NCBI GenBank assembly: GCA_001970855.1
Contig: LSSN01001996.1
Span: 1 to 14,106 of the forward strand
Source: Smittium culicis
Taxonomy: Eukaryota; Kickxellomycota; Harpellomycetes; Harpellales; Legeriomycetaceae
Direction: 5' to 3'
DNA length: 14,106 bases
In this document: in pieces, positions 1 to 8,314 of the stretch
How the letters are laid out: every line of letters starts with the position of its first letter
Numbering within the stretch: position 1 is the first letter of the stretch
Notes under the pieces: generated by a model
What the model saw: only the letters and a program-made list of their open reading frames with translations
Database searches by the model: none
What the model was told of the DNA's origin: nothing
Program-made: the position numbers and the translations under genes

Positions 1-169
1 TTTTATTTCTCCAAGGCTTGGAATGTATAAAAATGATTTTTTCAACTCACTATTATATTTATGGCGTTTGAAATTCGAAAAATTTAGAGCTTGAAGGGTA
101 AAAGAAATTTGATTTATTTACAAGTAGAATAATAAACATCTATTATCTACAGCTCTAATTTTTAAACAC

Positions 170-410
170 AGGCTTTTGCATTCAATTTTGCAATAATTAT
201 GAACGATGTTGCACAAAGACTAAACAATTTTGCAAAAAAAAAATACATATATAATATATATATATATAGAATTTTCCTTTTGTGCTGGTAATTTTTTTTT
301 TTTTTTCAAATCATTTAATTTTGTTTCAAAAAAATTAGCAAAATTAAATCTGAATTTTGTCAAGTCGCAGAAAATTTTGCAAAAATTGAATCTGGGTTAG
401 CAAAATTGCT
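170..410. repeat. cluster of TTTTGCA / TGCAAAA-like motifs
   Basis: Within about 240 bases the motif AATTTTGCAA or a close variant recurs near 173, 186, 229 and 375. The related forms TTAGCAAAATT occur near 336 and 398. Two neighbouring units share the longer pattern GCAAAATTxAATCTG, which suggests a degenerate local duplication. No function is assigned. In DNA this AT-rich some recurrence is expected, so it may be chance. Confidence 0.3.
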
Positions 411-1683
411 TATAATAAAGAATAAAGAAATTGAAGTCCCTAAAGAAGCCTTATGAGTAACACCTCTAACGTTATAAATTATTATTCTTGTAGATTTAGT
501 TGTAATTTTAATTTTTTTATTATTTATCATTTATAAAAAAATAAAAGCCTAAAGATATGAAGGCTTTACATTAAATAATAATACATTTTTCTAAAAGTCG
601 CTTAAATTTCAAATCAATAAAAATCAGAGCGAAAATAATCTTTACTAAAAGTATTTATTGAATGTAAAATAACTATAAATATCATAAAATAGGATTATTG
701 GTTACACAAGCTTTAGGCCATTAAATTAAAATCATAATTTTTAGATTTAACCTCGATATTAAGAAAAATTTCTCAAGTTTTATTTACCACCTTCCATTCT
801 TAATACTAGTTTATTTTAATTTATAATAAACGGAGTTTTCTATCCTTGATTAGTTTTAAATAGAGTTTTAAAGATATAAATTATTTTATTTTGGATACCT
901 GATTACTTTAAGGGAATATTCTAGGTTATTAAGATTTCATTAGTATTTTTTTAAAAGATTTAGCTCTCTTCCAGGTGCTTGACTGTTTTTGATCCGCAAA
1001 ATACATTCAGCTGCATCCAATAAAAAAAATATAGTTTCGAGACTTGAATACGAAATTTTTTACTTTAGAATTGCGTCATAAAATTAATTTATTGGCTCGC
1101 CAGTAATTTGTAGCTAAATTAATTATTTGCTGCTACTATTTACTAAGCAATAAATTGAATGAATCTAAGAATTAAATTATTTTTATTGAACATAGAATGC
1201 TATATTTGATAGAGTAAAAAGAGTCTAGTGTCCATGAATGAGTCATGAAAAAAAGTTTTTTTTTTCTGACAAATTCGAAGTATTCAAATCAAGTCTAGTG
1301 CATTTAATTTAATTTATTATAGTTCTTTTTTTAATTTTTGTAGCCTAGGTTTTTTTTATTTAGATTGAATTAATTTACATATGTAATACATACACTCTGA
1401 TAAGTTTAACGTAATTAAAAAAATTTCTCATAAAAAATATCAATAAAAATAGTGATAAGAGTTTTTATATACAGTGCAATAGCATTATTGAATTGGGCTA
1501 AAATATGAGCTTTAGATATAATTGGTATAAAGTATAAAATTAAATTCAAATGCGATTAGCATACTTGGAAATGGTAAACTAAGAATTTCCAGAAAAAAAG
1601 AATAATAATTAGGAAAATTTGTTTAAATTTTTATACTTTTGGAACATGTAATATTTTCTGAATCTTGAGAGAGACTAAAATTC

Positions 1684-1690
1684 TTTATAA
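1684..1690 (+). promoter_or_regulatory. TATA-like element before the secreted-protein gene
   Basis: TTTATAAG lies about 75 bases upstream of the ATG at 1762, a plausible distance for a fungal TATA box. It is slightly less AT-monotonous than its surroundings. The call rests on motif and spacing only. TATA-like strings are common in this AT-rich DNA, so support is weak. Confidence 0.25.
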
Positions 1691-1761
1691 GAGACATTGC
1701 AAGGCCATTTTAATGACAAAGAAAATTAACAAGAAAACAAATAAAAGAAATTTTTTTAACA

Positions 1762-2139
1762 ATGGTTAAACTCGGAGCTATACTTATTTTGATTTCAGCG
1801 TGTTTGAGCGGCATCAGTTCACAGTCAGAGGGGTTTGCTGATTATAGTTATTCTCTATACCACGATTTTCGTAGAAATAAACGAAGGTCTTTACCGTTTG
1901 GGATGTGCAGAAACATCCCTAAATTTAATGCTTTAAGAATCATGACAAATGAAGATTCAGAGGCGTTTATATATAGGGGATATGGATGTAAGAGATTGTT
2001 AGATAGGGTGAATGTATGTGGAGTTTACGTCAATAATAACTTTAGACAGAATTATGGTTACAGACCTATGTATAGTTTTAAGGTAATTCCTAAGCCCGGC
2101 GTTTGCAATTATCGTAAACGTGAAGAAAGAAACGACTAA
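1762..2139 (+). CDS. small secreted cysteine-containing protein, unrecognised family
   Basis: This intronless 125-residue protein starts at an ATG with A at -3. Residues 1-20 form a typical signal peptide: Lys3, a hydrophobic core (LGAILILISACLSGI) and small residues near a likely cleavage site at Ser20/Gln21. A basic cluster, RRNKRR (37-42), follows, and Arg41-Arg42 resembles a Kex2 processing site. Cleavage there would release a mature chain of about 83 residues starting SLPFG. The chain carries four cysteines (49, 76, 86, 115), enough for two disulfides, and is rich in Tyr, Asn and Arg. No further membrane segment is visible. The spacing of aromatic and Cys residues and the SFKVIP strand suggest a small beta-rich domain, possibly crystallin-like, but I cannot assign a family. 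It could act as an effector, in interaction with other organisms, or at the cell wall. Function unknown. Confidence 0.7.
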   Translation: MVKLGAILILISACLSGISSQSEGFADYSYSLYHDFRRNKRRSLPFGMCRNIPKFNALRIMTNEDSEAFIYRGYGCKRLLDRVNVCGVYVNNNFRQNYGYRPMYSFKVIPKPGVCNYRKREERND

Positions 2140-3344
2140 TTTTCATAGTAGTTCATTATTAAGTAGACGAACACCCACGTATATTTTTTTATCGAATAAA
2201 TAACCCTAAAAATTACTTTTTTTTTCACTCATGAATTTTTATTAATGATTTTTAAATAGTGACTAAAAAAAAAAATTAAAAGAAATCTCGGTTGATTGGG
2301 AGCAAAAAGAATTATCTTGCAACGCTAAACAATTTGAATGTAAATTTTGAAAAAAAAAAAAATATTCTGTTTTAAAATCTGTATTGAGACATTTTATAAA
2401 AAATGTGACAGAATTTGATCCGCATTTGCGGCAACATATTTCAAAAATAGTTACTAGAATCTTTTTATAGATATAAAAGGCTATTGTTGGCCAGTTTCCT
2501 ATTTACGAGATGTTTATATGTATCGAGTGTTTTTTTTATTTTGCAGAAAAGACTCGAAATGGTTCATAAAAAAGAAATCTGCAAAAGTTTACAAGTTGTT
2601 TGAATGGAGTATTACTAAAATAAAAAGAAAAAGGCTTAAAAGAGTGAAAAATTGGGCAGTTTTGTCGATTTAATTTAATTAAAGCTGGAAAAATTTACCA
2701 GCAATGGATTAAAAGGCGAAATGGGTTCAAGTGCTCACTTAGAGTATATTGCATATGAAAAAAAAATAGCAAGAAAAAGTAATGTGGGGAGAAGGTTGGA
2801 TAAGAGACAACAATTGGCTATTAAGAAAGATAGTTGGGGAGTGTACTTTAGTGGGGCGTAAATAAGCGACTTTTTTTTAAAAAAAAAAGTAACGGTGCTG
2901 TTGCGAGTTAGCCAATACCAACTAATTCAATAAACGATGCAGACCAATAATATACATTTGTTTTGTCTGTAACAAATTTCAATTTTGTTTGAAATTTGCG
3001 ATTAATAACCTTAATGCTGTTAATTTTTATTAAATATAATTTTTGTAACAAAGTATAAAAAAAAAAAAAAGCTGTATAGTTCAATTGCGAAAAAAAAAAT
3101 ACTTTTTTTATTCCACATCGGTGGATCAATCCTAGCTATATAGAAAAACAAGAAACATTAAAGTAAAATTTAGGGATAGATATAATATTGCGGATACAGA
3201 ACGAAACAGCAAGAGGACCATAGAAAGAAGACAAAAAAAAAGAGGTGTTTATGGGAAAGAAGGTATCAGTTGCGATATTTTTAATTTAGAATTTGCAGTG
3301 CAGGAATTGAGAATATTTTTAACAACGAGAAATATAAGGTTTTT
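2140..3344. other. intergenic region with possible 5' exons
   Basis: No intact gene is recognised. Two stretches are less AT-biased and open. One on the plus strand, 2721-2857, starts with ATG, is coding-like and ends at a good donor (GTAAAT at 2858). The other, about 3144-3262, ends at GTATCA (3263). They can be joined in frame to the spliced gene starting at 3345 (acceptors at 3143 or 3173 and at 3303), so they may be its 5' exons or its untranslated leader. Another open stretch, 2458-2673, is Lys/Arg/Trp-rich and unrecognised. The opposite-strand frame at 2908-3129 is mostly poly(A)/poly(T) and looks spurious. T8 directly followed by A10 lies at 2871-2888. Confidence 0.4.
2195..2200 (+). 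terminator. possible polyadenylation signal of the secreted-protein gene
   Basis: AATAAA lies 56 bases after the stop codon at 2137-2139, in AT-rich DNA. The spacing resembles that of the AATAAA after the gene ending at 5034. Fungal poly(A) signals are degenerate, so this is only suggestive. Confidence 0.3.
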
Positions 3345-5034
3345 ATGGAGCGAGTGGGTGGGGAAACGAGCGAAGGAGCCGATCTGGTCGGCGAAATATT
3401 CAACAAACTATCTAAAGGGAGAGACTTTGTGACACCCATTAAAAGCAGTCGAGGTAATATATAAATGTATTTTAATATTATATTTGGTTTAAATTAAGAA
3501 GAGCCTAATTTCATTTTATCTTTCTAAAATGAGAGAATACGTTTTGTAAATTTATAAAGTGTTGCGTGCTAAATATTTAAATAGTTGGCGGAAGCGGGAG
3601 AAAGGGGGGCGGAACAGGGGGGAAACTAATAGTTATGGGCAACAATGTCGAGCTGATGAACGATCCGATAGTTACCAGCGAATCACCGGGCATGGTTAGC
3701 GGCGGTGGCAGGAGAGTGCGGTCAGCGCGGTACGTGTACAGCGACTACAAGCAGGGCCACTCGGCGGCAGCAGGGAGCAGTGATAGGCGGTATGGGAGCG
3801 AGCGAATTCTGCGGCATATCGGCAAGCTCAGGGGCAGCAGCAGTGGCAGTGGCAGCGGCGGCATCGCTTGCGGGCCGGTGCCCGAGTTCAAGCTGTTCGG
3901 GTCACGGATCAAATCAGCAGGACTTGGTGATAAGAACGTTTGTGCGATGGACAAGGCCGATTTGTATACAGGTAAAAAAAAAAAATAATAATTTTTTTTT
4001 TATATTGGGCGATGAGGCAAGGGGGCACCCCCGTTTAAAGGCAGAGATATTGGAGGTTGCGAGTTTATTTATATTGATTTTGTGTATATGTAGAGGATAG
4101 TGTTGGCGATAATGCAGATGTTGGTGAGCGGAAACGAGGCGCGCTGATGAGCGAATGGAGGGGCGAGACGGTACGCGTGCCGAAAACGCGGATATTCGAG
4201 CAAGTATCGGAGATCCAGTGCAGCGAGAGCAGAAGCAGCGGGAGTATGGGTATGCGAGCAGGCAGAAGCGCAGCAGCAGTTGGTGTGTGCACAACGCCGC
4301 ATGCAAATACTAAGTATAGTGGTACAAGCAGCTTGACGAAATTGGCGAGTATAGAGGATGGTGGTTGTGCGATTAAAGGTTTACTCATTTATTTTTTTTA
4401 TATATATTTTTTACATTTCCCATGCATTATTTTAACTTTTAAGAAGAAAAAAACAAAAGGATAGTGCATTAATCCAAGCAACTGATAATTAATGTAAAAA
4501 AAAAAAAAAAATCAAATCATATTTTATATGTGAGTAGTAGAAGAGCGCGTGGATGTAGTTCAGCCATCAGATAAAATGGGAGTTCGGGCAAATGCGGGAA
4601 TGGGGCTAAAGAAGGGGACATTAAAGCGGCTAGATCCATTTCCGGGAAACATATTTGGGAACAGCAGCAATGGCAACTGCAATAGCAATAGCAATAGCAG
4701 TAGAAAGCTCAGCAGGATCAAAGGGGTAGGATTGGGAGACGGGACGATCAGCCAAACAGTAAAATTTATAAATTCTACGGCGAAAGGGGATGACTTCAGG
4801 AAGCCGGTGAGCATGAAGCGAGTAGGGCTGGTCGTTGAAGAGATTATGAAGTTTGGCGAGGTTAGCGGTGAATTAACAGATAAAAAAGCAAGCCCAGGTG
4901 GTGGCAAGAAAGATGAGGGTAGCGGCAGTAATTTTAAGAGCAGTGGTGGGCATTTGGCGGTATTAAAAAGTAAGGCAAACAGCAGTGTTAGTAGCAATAA
5001 AAGGCAAAGTTTTAGCAGGTACTTGGAGTTTTGA
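3345..5034 (+). CDS. spliced gene for a basic, Ser/Gly-rich, probably disordered protein; unrecognised
   Basis: I rebuilt four exons by reading splice signals and frame: 3345-3453, 3585-3971, 4094-4378 and about 4538-5034, with stop TGA at 5032. The introns are 131, 122 and about 160 bases, begin GTAATA, GTAAAA and GTTTAC, and end TAG. All three are phase 1, and the joined frame stays open for about 425 residues. Exons are clearly richer in GC than introns. The start at 3345 is chosen because composition changes there. It is not certain, as the frame can be extended upstream through 3304, 3144-3262 and 2721-2857. The protein has Gly- and Ser-rich stretches such as RGSSSGSGSGG, an Asn/Ser tract NSNSNSS, many Lys/Arg and no signal peptide or membrane segment. 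No known domain or catalytic motif was recognised. A regulatory, nucleic-acid-binding or scaffold role is conceivable, but this is inference from composition only. Confidence 0.65.
4532..4545 (+). promoter_or_regulatory. tandem in-frame 3' splice acceptors
   Basis: The end of intron 3 reads GAGTAGTAGAAGAG. AG dinucleotides ending at 4534, 4537, 4540 and 4543 are spaced three bases apart, and all keep the downstream frame. Use of different sites would add or remove Val/Glu residues without a frameshift. TAG at 4537 or 4540 is the likeliest choice because GAG acceptors are disfavoured. Confidence 0.5.
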
Positions 5035-5085
5035 CGTAAAGTAAATAGTAATTTTTTTTTTTTGAAGTAGATGTAAAATTAGAGA

Positions 5086-5091
5086 AATAAA
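5086..5091 (+). terminator. possible polyadenylation signal of the spliced gene
   Basis: AATAAA lies 52 bases after the TGA at 5032-5034, in the 258-base gap between two convergent genes. A T-run precedes it. The spacing supports the proposed 3' end of the gene, but the motif alone is weak. Confidence 0.3.
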
Positions 5092-5292
5092 ACATGAGAT
5101 ATTATTTTTAGTTTTTTATTTTTGATAAAAAGAAGTAGAAGTATAGTATTTTCAGAGGAAAGAGTTAAAGTTGTGGGAAGAGGAGGGGATAACTTGAAGA
5201 TTTGGATTAAATGGGGGCAAGAAAAAAAAAAACAGATAAAGTGAGATGTTATCCGGCTATATTAGAAGAATATGAGGAGAGGAGGGGGTATT

Positions 5293-5673
5293 TTAGTTGG
5301 CACCTTCAGAGTTGGAGATGAATTTGATGGCGTGAGCGACGGTGGAGATGGAGTCAGCTTCTTCGTCAGGAATTTCGACGTTGAATTCTTCTTCGATGGC
5401 CATGACGACTTCAACAGTATCCAAGGAATCAAGACCGAGATCTTTGGAGAAGTCGGCAGTTTCGGAGATATTTTCGTGCTTGACCTTATCGAAATCGTTC
5501 AATACGCTGAAAATTCGCTCTTTGATCTCGTCGTGGGTGAGACCACCAGCAGCTGAGTATGAGCGCATCGATGGGATGGCGAACATGGCAGGCTTGATGA
5601 AAGATGGGGCTGATACTTTGCTCAAAGCTAGCTTGGAGTTGAGGGCAGAAACTCGTTTAATTGATCTGAACAT
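5293..5673 (-). CDS. ACP1: mitochondrial acyl carrier protein
   Basis: This 126-residue protein carries fatty acyl groups on a phosphopantetheine arm in mitochondrial type II fatty acid synthesis, which supplies octanoate for lipoate. In fungi it is also a subunit of complex I (where present) and of the Fe-S assembly complex. Residues 1 to about 40 are a presequence rich in Arg, Lys and Ser without acidic residues (starts MFRSIKRVSALNSK). The carrier domain runs from about 46 to 122. It contains the attachment motif DLGLDSLDTVEVVMAIEEEF with modified Ser83, followed by NVEIPDEEAD, the typical acidic helix II and loop. Length matches fungal mitochondrial ACPs. The gene is intronless and is convergent with the spliced gene ending at 5034. 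Its upstream region is long and pyrimidine-rich on the coding strand and has one CCAAT box. Identification is firm. The gene symbol follows the yeast name. Confidence 0.96.
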   Translation of the reverse strand: MFRSIKRVSALNSKLALSKVSAPSFIKPAMFAIPSMRSYSAAGGLTHDEIKERIFSVLNDFDKVKHENISETADFSKDLGLDSLDTVEVVMAIEEEFNVEIPDEEADSISTVAHAIKFISNSEGAN

Positions 5674-6160
5674 CTGATTATTTATTTATTTTTTAAAGCA
5701 AGAAAAAAAAAAAAAGTTAAATTAGAGGTTTGAGGAAGAAATCGGGGTTGGGAGATATAATAATAAAAAAATTATATCAAGATTGTGGGCAGAGGGGGGG
5801 GAGAGAAGAAGGAGGCGGAAGGGTTAAATAAACAGCAAGCAGAGTGTGTTGTGGAGGATGGGGAGGGGAAGGTTAGATGATTGATTGGGATTACCTTTAT
5901 TGAATATTTATTCCTGAAGTCGTTGAAATAGACGGGATTAGTAGGGCGTATAGCGGGAAAGGGCACTAAGAAGATTGATATGAAGTAGAGATGCTCAAAC
6001 TTTATATAACAAGTAAATATAAATTCAGCGATAAAAGAAAGAGAAAAGTGTCCACATCAATTTTGCTCAACAATAATAAAAGGGTAAAAAAAATCTTATC
6101 AACTAATCATCAAAAACAGTAATCTAATCTAAGAGGTTTGATTTGATTATTTTTTTATAG
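5674..6160. other. ACP upstream region and possible intron-like segment
   Basis: Positions 5674-5990 are purine-rich on the plus strand (several G-runs, for example at 5794-5801) and form the ACP upstream region. An ATG at 5991 opens a 31-codon Lys/Ser-rich frame ending at a GTAAAA donor (6084). An intron-like segment follows, with CTAAT branch-like motifs and a T-run before TAG at 6160. This resembles a first exon plus intron, but its phase does not match the best downstream frame. I therefore do not call a gene. Confidence 0.3.
5884..5888 (-). promoter_or_regulatory. CCAAT box upstream of the ACP gene
   Basis: ATTGG on the plus strand is CCAAT on the ACP coding strand, about 210 bases before its ATG. 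In fungi CCAAT boxes are bound by the Hap complex, which controls many respiratory and mitochondrial genes, so the position is sensible. A five-base motif is often found by chance. Confidence 0.22.
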
Positions 6161-6724
6161 GCACTCGAAGAAGAGCAAAGATAAGTGCGAAAATAAATCA
6201 CAAGCTAGCCAATTGCAAGGGCTAGGCCGACACGAATCAAGCCCAGCCAATATTTTAAGGTTTGCTTGCTAAGAAAAAGGATGACAAATTCAAAAAAAAG
6301 GGTTCAGTTTTTTTTTTATAGTATTGGGAGGCATTGGAAAATAAATCAACGCCAGTTATTGGCTACAGATTTAGAAAACATTAGGACTTGGTGTGTAGAG
6401 GGACTGCAGACCATTGATTATCTAATTACTGGTAGTTTGGAATAGCTACTAGAATTGTTTGGCCATAGAATACATTTTCGGTAATTAGTGGTCAGAAGGG
6501 AATTCTCAGACCAGTTATAGCATTGGATCGAGAATTAGAAAGTATTATAACCAATAGATGTGGCTGATCAAGATGGCGGTAAAGATTATTGGAACTATGT
6601 TAGTGCGGCATATCTAAATACAGCAAATCATGTGGAAGAGAGTGGACTCGCGGACATAACACCAACAATCAGCCATAGTCTTATTCATATGAAGCGTGAA
6701 TGCAGTCATATTAATAGTGGATAA
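6161..6724 (+). pseudogene. coding-like stretch broken by stops and frame changes
   Basis: From 6161 base composition becomes less AT-rich and open, polar, coding-like blocks appear. The first is 6162-6259 (HSKKSKDKCENKSQ...), ending at a GTTTGC donor. The second starts at 6323 after a T-run and TAG acceptor and is open for 40 codons (includes WKINQRQLLATDLENIRTWC). A TAG stops it at 6443, and the same frame then stays open for 12 codons. A third block in another frame follows the GTAATT at 6481 (includes GILRPVIALDRELESIITN). A fourth, 6551-6724, includes DQDGGKDYWNYVSAAYLNTA. They cannot be joined with normal-sized introns. This fits a decayed gene or a non-coding transcript. No family was recognised, and other frames are also partly open, so the assignment is tentative. 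Confidence 0.3.
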
Positions 6725-7467
6725 GTATAGAGCTGATTAATAGCAATGCGAAATTTGCAGTACTAAATAGAAGACTTTATAAAGAGGAGAGGAGACTATA
6801 GATCAGCTAAAAGTAAATACAAACAATTAGAAGCATAGTTCAAAAGCTAAAAACGCAAAAAAGCAAAAGCAAATCGGCCAATTGGAAATAGGTATTGATT
6901 GGTATAATTGAATAAAGGGAAAAAATAAAAATAAAAAAAATTTTTTTTTTTTAATGTGTGAATTTATTATTGAGGCAAAATAAAAAAAAAAATTGCAATT
7001 CTTGATGAGGAAAGTTAGTTTTATCTTTAATTAAATATAAAACAAATTCAATAGATTCTTGAAACTAAAAAAAAAAAAGAAAACATTAATTCCGAGCCTG
7101 CGTACAGTACTTCAATCTACCCAACTTGCAAAAAAAACAAACCCCCAGCCTTTTGTTTAGGTATTCTTTATCCTTTCGCTCTACAACCATCCATCAACTA
7201 TTTTTAATCTCGATTCTTTAAATTTTCTGATTTAAAAGATTCTTCAATAACTGTTACTTTTAAAATCAAGATTAAAAGCCATAAATCTCGCTAAAAAAAA
7301 AAAAAAAGCAAATTGTACAACAGACATCCAACCAAAAAGGATTAAAAAAAAGATACACAATAGATCATAGTTATACAACTCAATATTCGTAATATATCTC
7401 GATTTATTCGTATAAACTCTAGAAAGAAAGAAAGAAAGAAAAAAAACAAGTTGAAAAGGAAAAGAGA
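6725..7467. other. upstream region of RPB10, no gene seen
   Basis: AT-rich DNA with an A8-T12 block at 6933-6952 and poly(A) runs near 7067 and 7293. The plus strand changes from purine-rich to pyrimidine-rich at about 7080. A GAAA microsatellite lies near 7423-7440, within the probable RPB10 leader. No open frame or RNA gene was recognised. Confidence 0.5.
7423..7442 (+). repeat. GAAA microsatellite in the RPB10 leader
   Basis: About five copies of GAAA followed by an A-run lie 25-45 bases upstream of the RPB10 start codon. The tract is probably transcribed as part of the leader. Purine-rich, A-rich leaders are common before yeast start codons. No specific function is inferred. Confidence 0.5.
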
Positions 7468-7701
7468 ATGATTATTCCAGTAGTTTGTTTTACGTGCGGC
7501 AAAGTGATCGGCAACAGATGGGACGCGTACTTGATTTTGCTGCAGATGGACGTTTCTGAGGGCGAGGCACTCACGGCGCTTGGGCTCAACAGGTACTGCT
7601 GCCGCAGGATGTTGCTTACACACGTGGACCTGATCGAGAAGTTGTTGCAGTACAACCCTTCTGAAAAAGTACATCTCTCTACCCAGCCCGACCAAGAATG
7701 A
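7468..7701 (+). CDS. RPB10: RNA polymerases I, II and III subunit RPABC5 (Rpb10)
   Basis: This 77-residue protein is the small zinc-binding subunit shared by all three nuclear RNA polymerases. It sits in the subunit 3/11-type assembly platform, where it helps hold the large subunits. It starts [18 protein letters not shown], the hallmark N-terminus with the CxxC pair (Cys7, Cys10). The second zinc pair is in the invariant RYCCRRML segment (Cys45-Cys46), followed by [14 protein letters not shown]. Yeast Rpb10 has 70 residues; the extra residues here are a polar C-terminal tail ([11 protein letters not shown]). The gene is intronless and the ATG follows an A-rich leader. Immediately after the TGA comes A11-T8, then TATATATA and AATAAA near 7780-7803. 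It is convergent with the minus-strand gene at 7919-8314. Identification is firm. Confidence 0.97.
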   Translation: MIIPVVCFTCGKVIGNRWDAYLILLQMDVSEGEALTALGLNRYCCRRMLLTHVDLIEKLLQYNPSEKVHLSTQPDQE

Positions 7702-7778
7702 AAAAAAAAAATTTTTTTTCAGTCTTTATACGTACATGTATACACTAACGCTTCATCTTTTATTTTTTATTTTAGCTT

Positions 7779-7803
7779 ATATATATACACATTGATTAAT
7801 AAA
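7779..7803 (+). terminator. possible 3'-end signals of RPB10
   Basis: TATATATA followed by AATAAA (7798-7803) lies about 80-100 bases after the RPB10 stop. TA-rich efficiency elements followed by an A-rich positioning element are the usual yeast 3'-end arrangement. The gap to the convergent gene is only 217 bases, so transcripts of the two genes may overlap. Confidence 0.35.
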
Positions 7804-7918
7804 CTATTTTGATTTTAATGGTTATTATGTCTCTAATTTAATATAATTGGTGCCTTCTAATTCCTCTATAATTCCCATCACAAAAAGGAGCTTGGTAGAT
7901 CGATGCTAAGTAAAAATC

Positions 7919-8314
7919 TTAAAAAACGACGTTATCGAAAGATTTATTCAAATCCTGATCTTGCACTATGTTTTCAGGGTGGTTAGATTGCGAACTGGTG
8001 CTGCTGGTACTGGCCAAGTTGGCCTTAACTTTCAAGAGCTCGGCGATTTCGAGTTCGTACGCGATGGCCATATCGTCGATCATGCTAGCTTGCTGGTGGC
8101 TGTAGTAAGCAGCACTTCCGAGCAGCGACCAGGCCATATAGTCAACAATGAACGCGCGGAGTTCGCCTTTACCCCAACGCAGCCTGTAATTTAGCAGCGC
8201 GCTCTTCTTGTCGGTGTTGCGCCTGAACGCACCGCGCATAAACGTCCGCCGCGGTAAAGCGCCGTAACTGGCGGTAACTTGCCGCGCCATTTTGCTCGTT
8301 ACTTGTGCCCACAT
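7919..8314 (-). CDS. probable mitochondrial membrane protein of 131 residues, unrecognised
   Basis: The N-terminus (about 1-50) is rich in Arg/Lys with almost no acidic residues (MARQVTASYGALPRRTFMR...), as expected of a mitochondrial presequence. One hydrophobic segment follows at about 55-72 (FIVDYMAWSLLGSAAYYS). Next comes an acidic helix (DDMAIAYELEIAELLKVK, 80-97) and a polar Ser/Asn-rich tail. The overall pattern fits a small single-pass inner-membrane protein, perhaps an assembly factor or accessory subunit, but I do not recognise the family. The start is the first ATG of the open frame and has G at -3. A second ATG at codon 9 also has a good context (A at -3) and would give a cleaner presequence. 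The gene is intronless and coding GC is well above that of the flanks, which supports it as real. Confidence 0.72.
   Translation of the reverse strand: MWAQVTSKMARQVTASYGALPRRTFMRGAFRRNTDKKSALLNYRLRWGKGELRAFIVDYMAWSLLGSAAYYSHQQASMIDDMAIAYELEIAELLKVKANLASTSSTSSQSNHPENIVQDQDLNKSFDNVVF

Larger units (their letters stand above)
1..1761. other. AT-rich region without a recognisable gene
   Basis: Very AT-rich DNA with many A and T runs and a short (TA)n stretch near 243-268. No open frame of convincing length or composition was seen on either strand. Positions 170-410 contain several copies of TTTTGCA and its complement. A TATA-like element near 1684 probably belongs to the downstream secreted-protein gene. 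Short exons of an intron-rich gene cannot be excluded by eye. Confidence 0.6.

Noticed and set aside
2908..3129. Minus-strand open frame of 73 codons
   Set aside because: Mostly Phe/Lys/Ile from poly(A)/poly(T) runs, with no motif, and it lies within a possible plus-strand intron.
4065..4388. Minus-strand frames opposite exon 3 of the spliced gene
   Set aside because: They are shadows of a GC-richer exon: they cross its splice sites and show low-complexity Leu/Pro/Ser composition.
4560..4997. Minus-strand frame of 145 codons, very Leu/Pro-rich
   Set aside because: Antisense of the Asn/Ser/Gly/Lys-rich last exon; the Leu runs are complements of AGC/AAC repeats.
6425..6510. Introns of 21 and 29 bases that would remove the stops at 6443 and 6482
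   Set aside because: Below plausible spliceosomal intron size for the introns seen in this window; decay of the frame is simpler.
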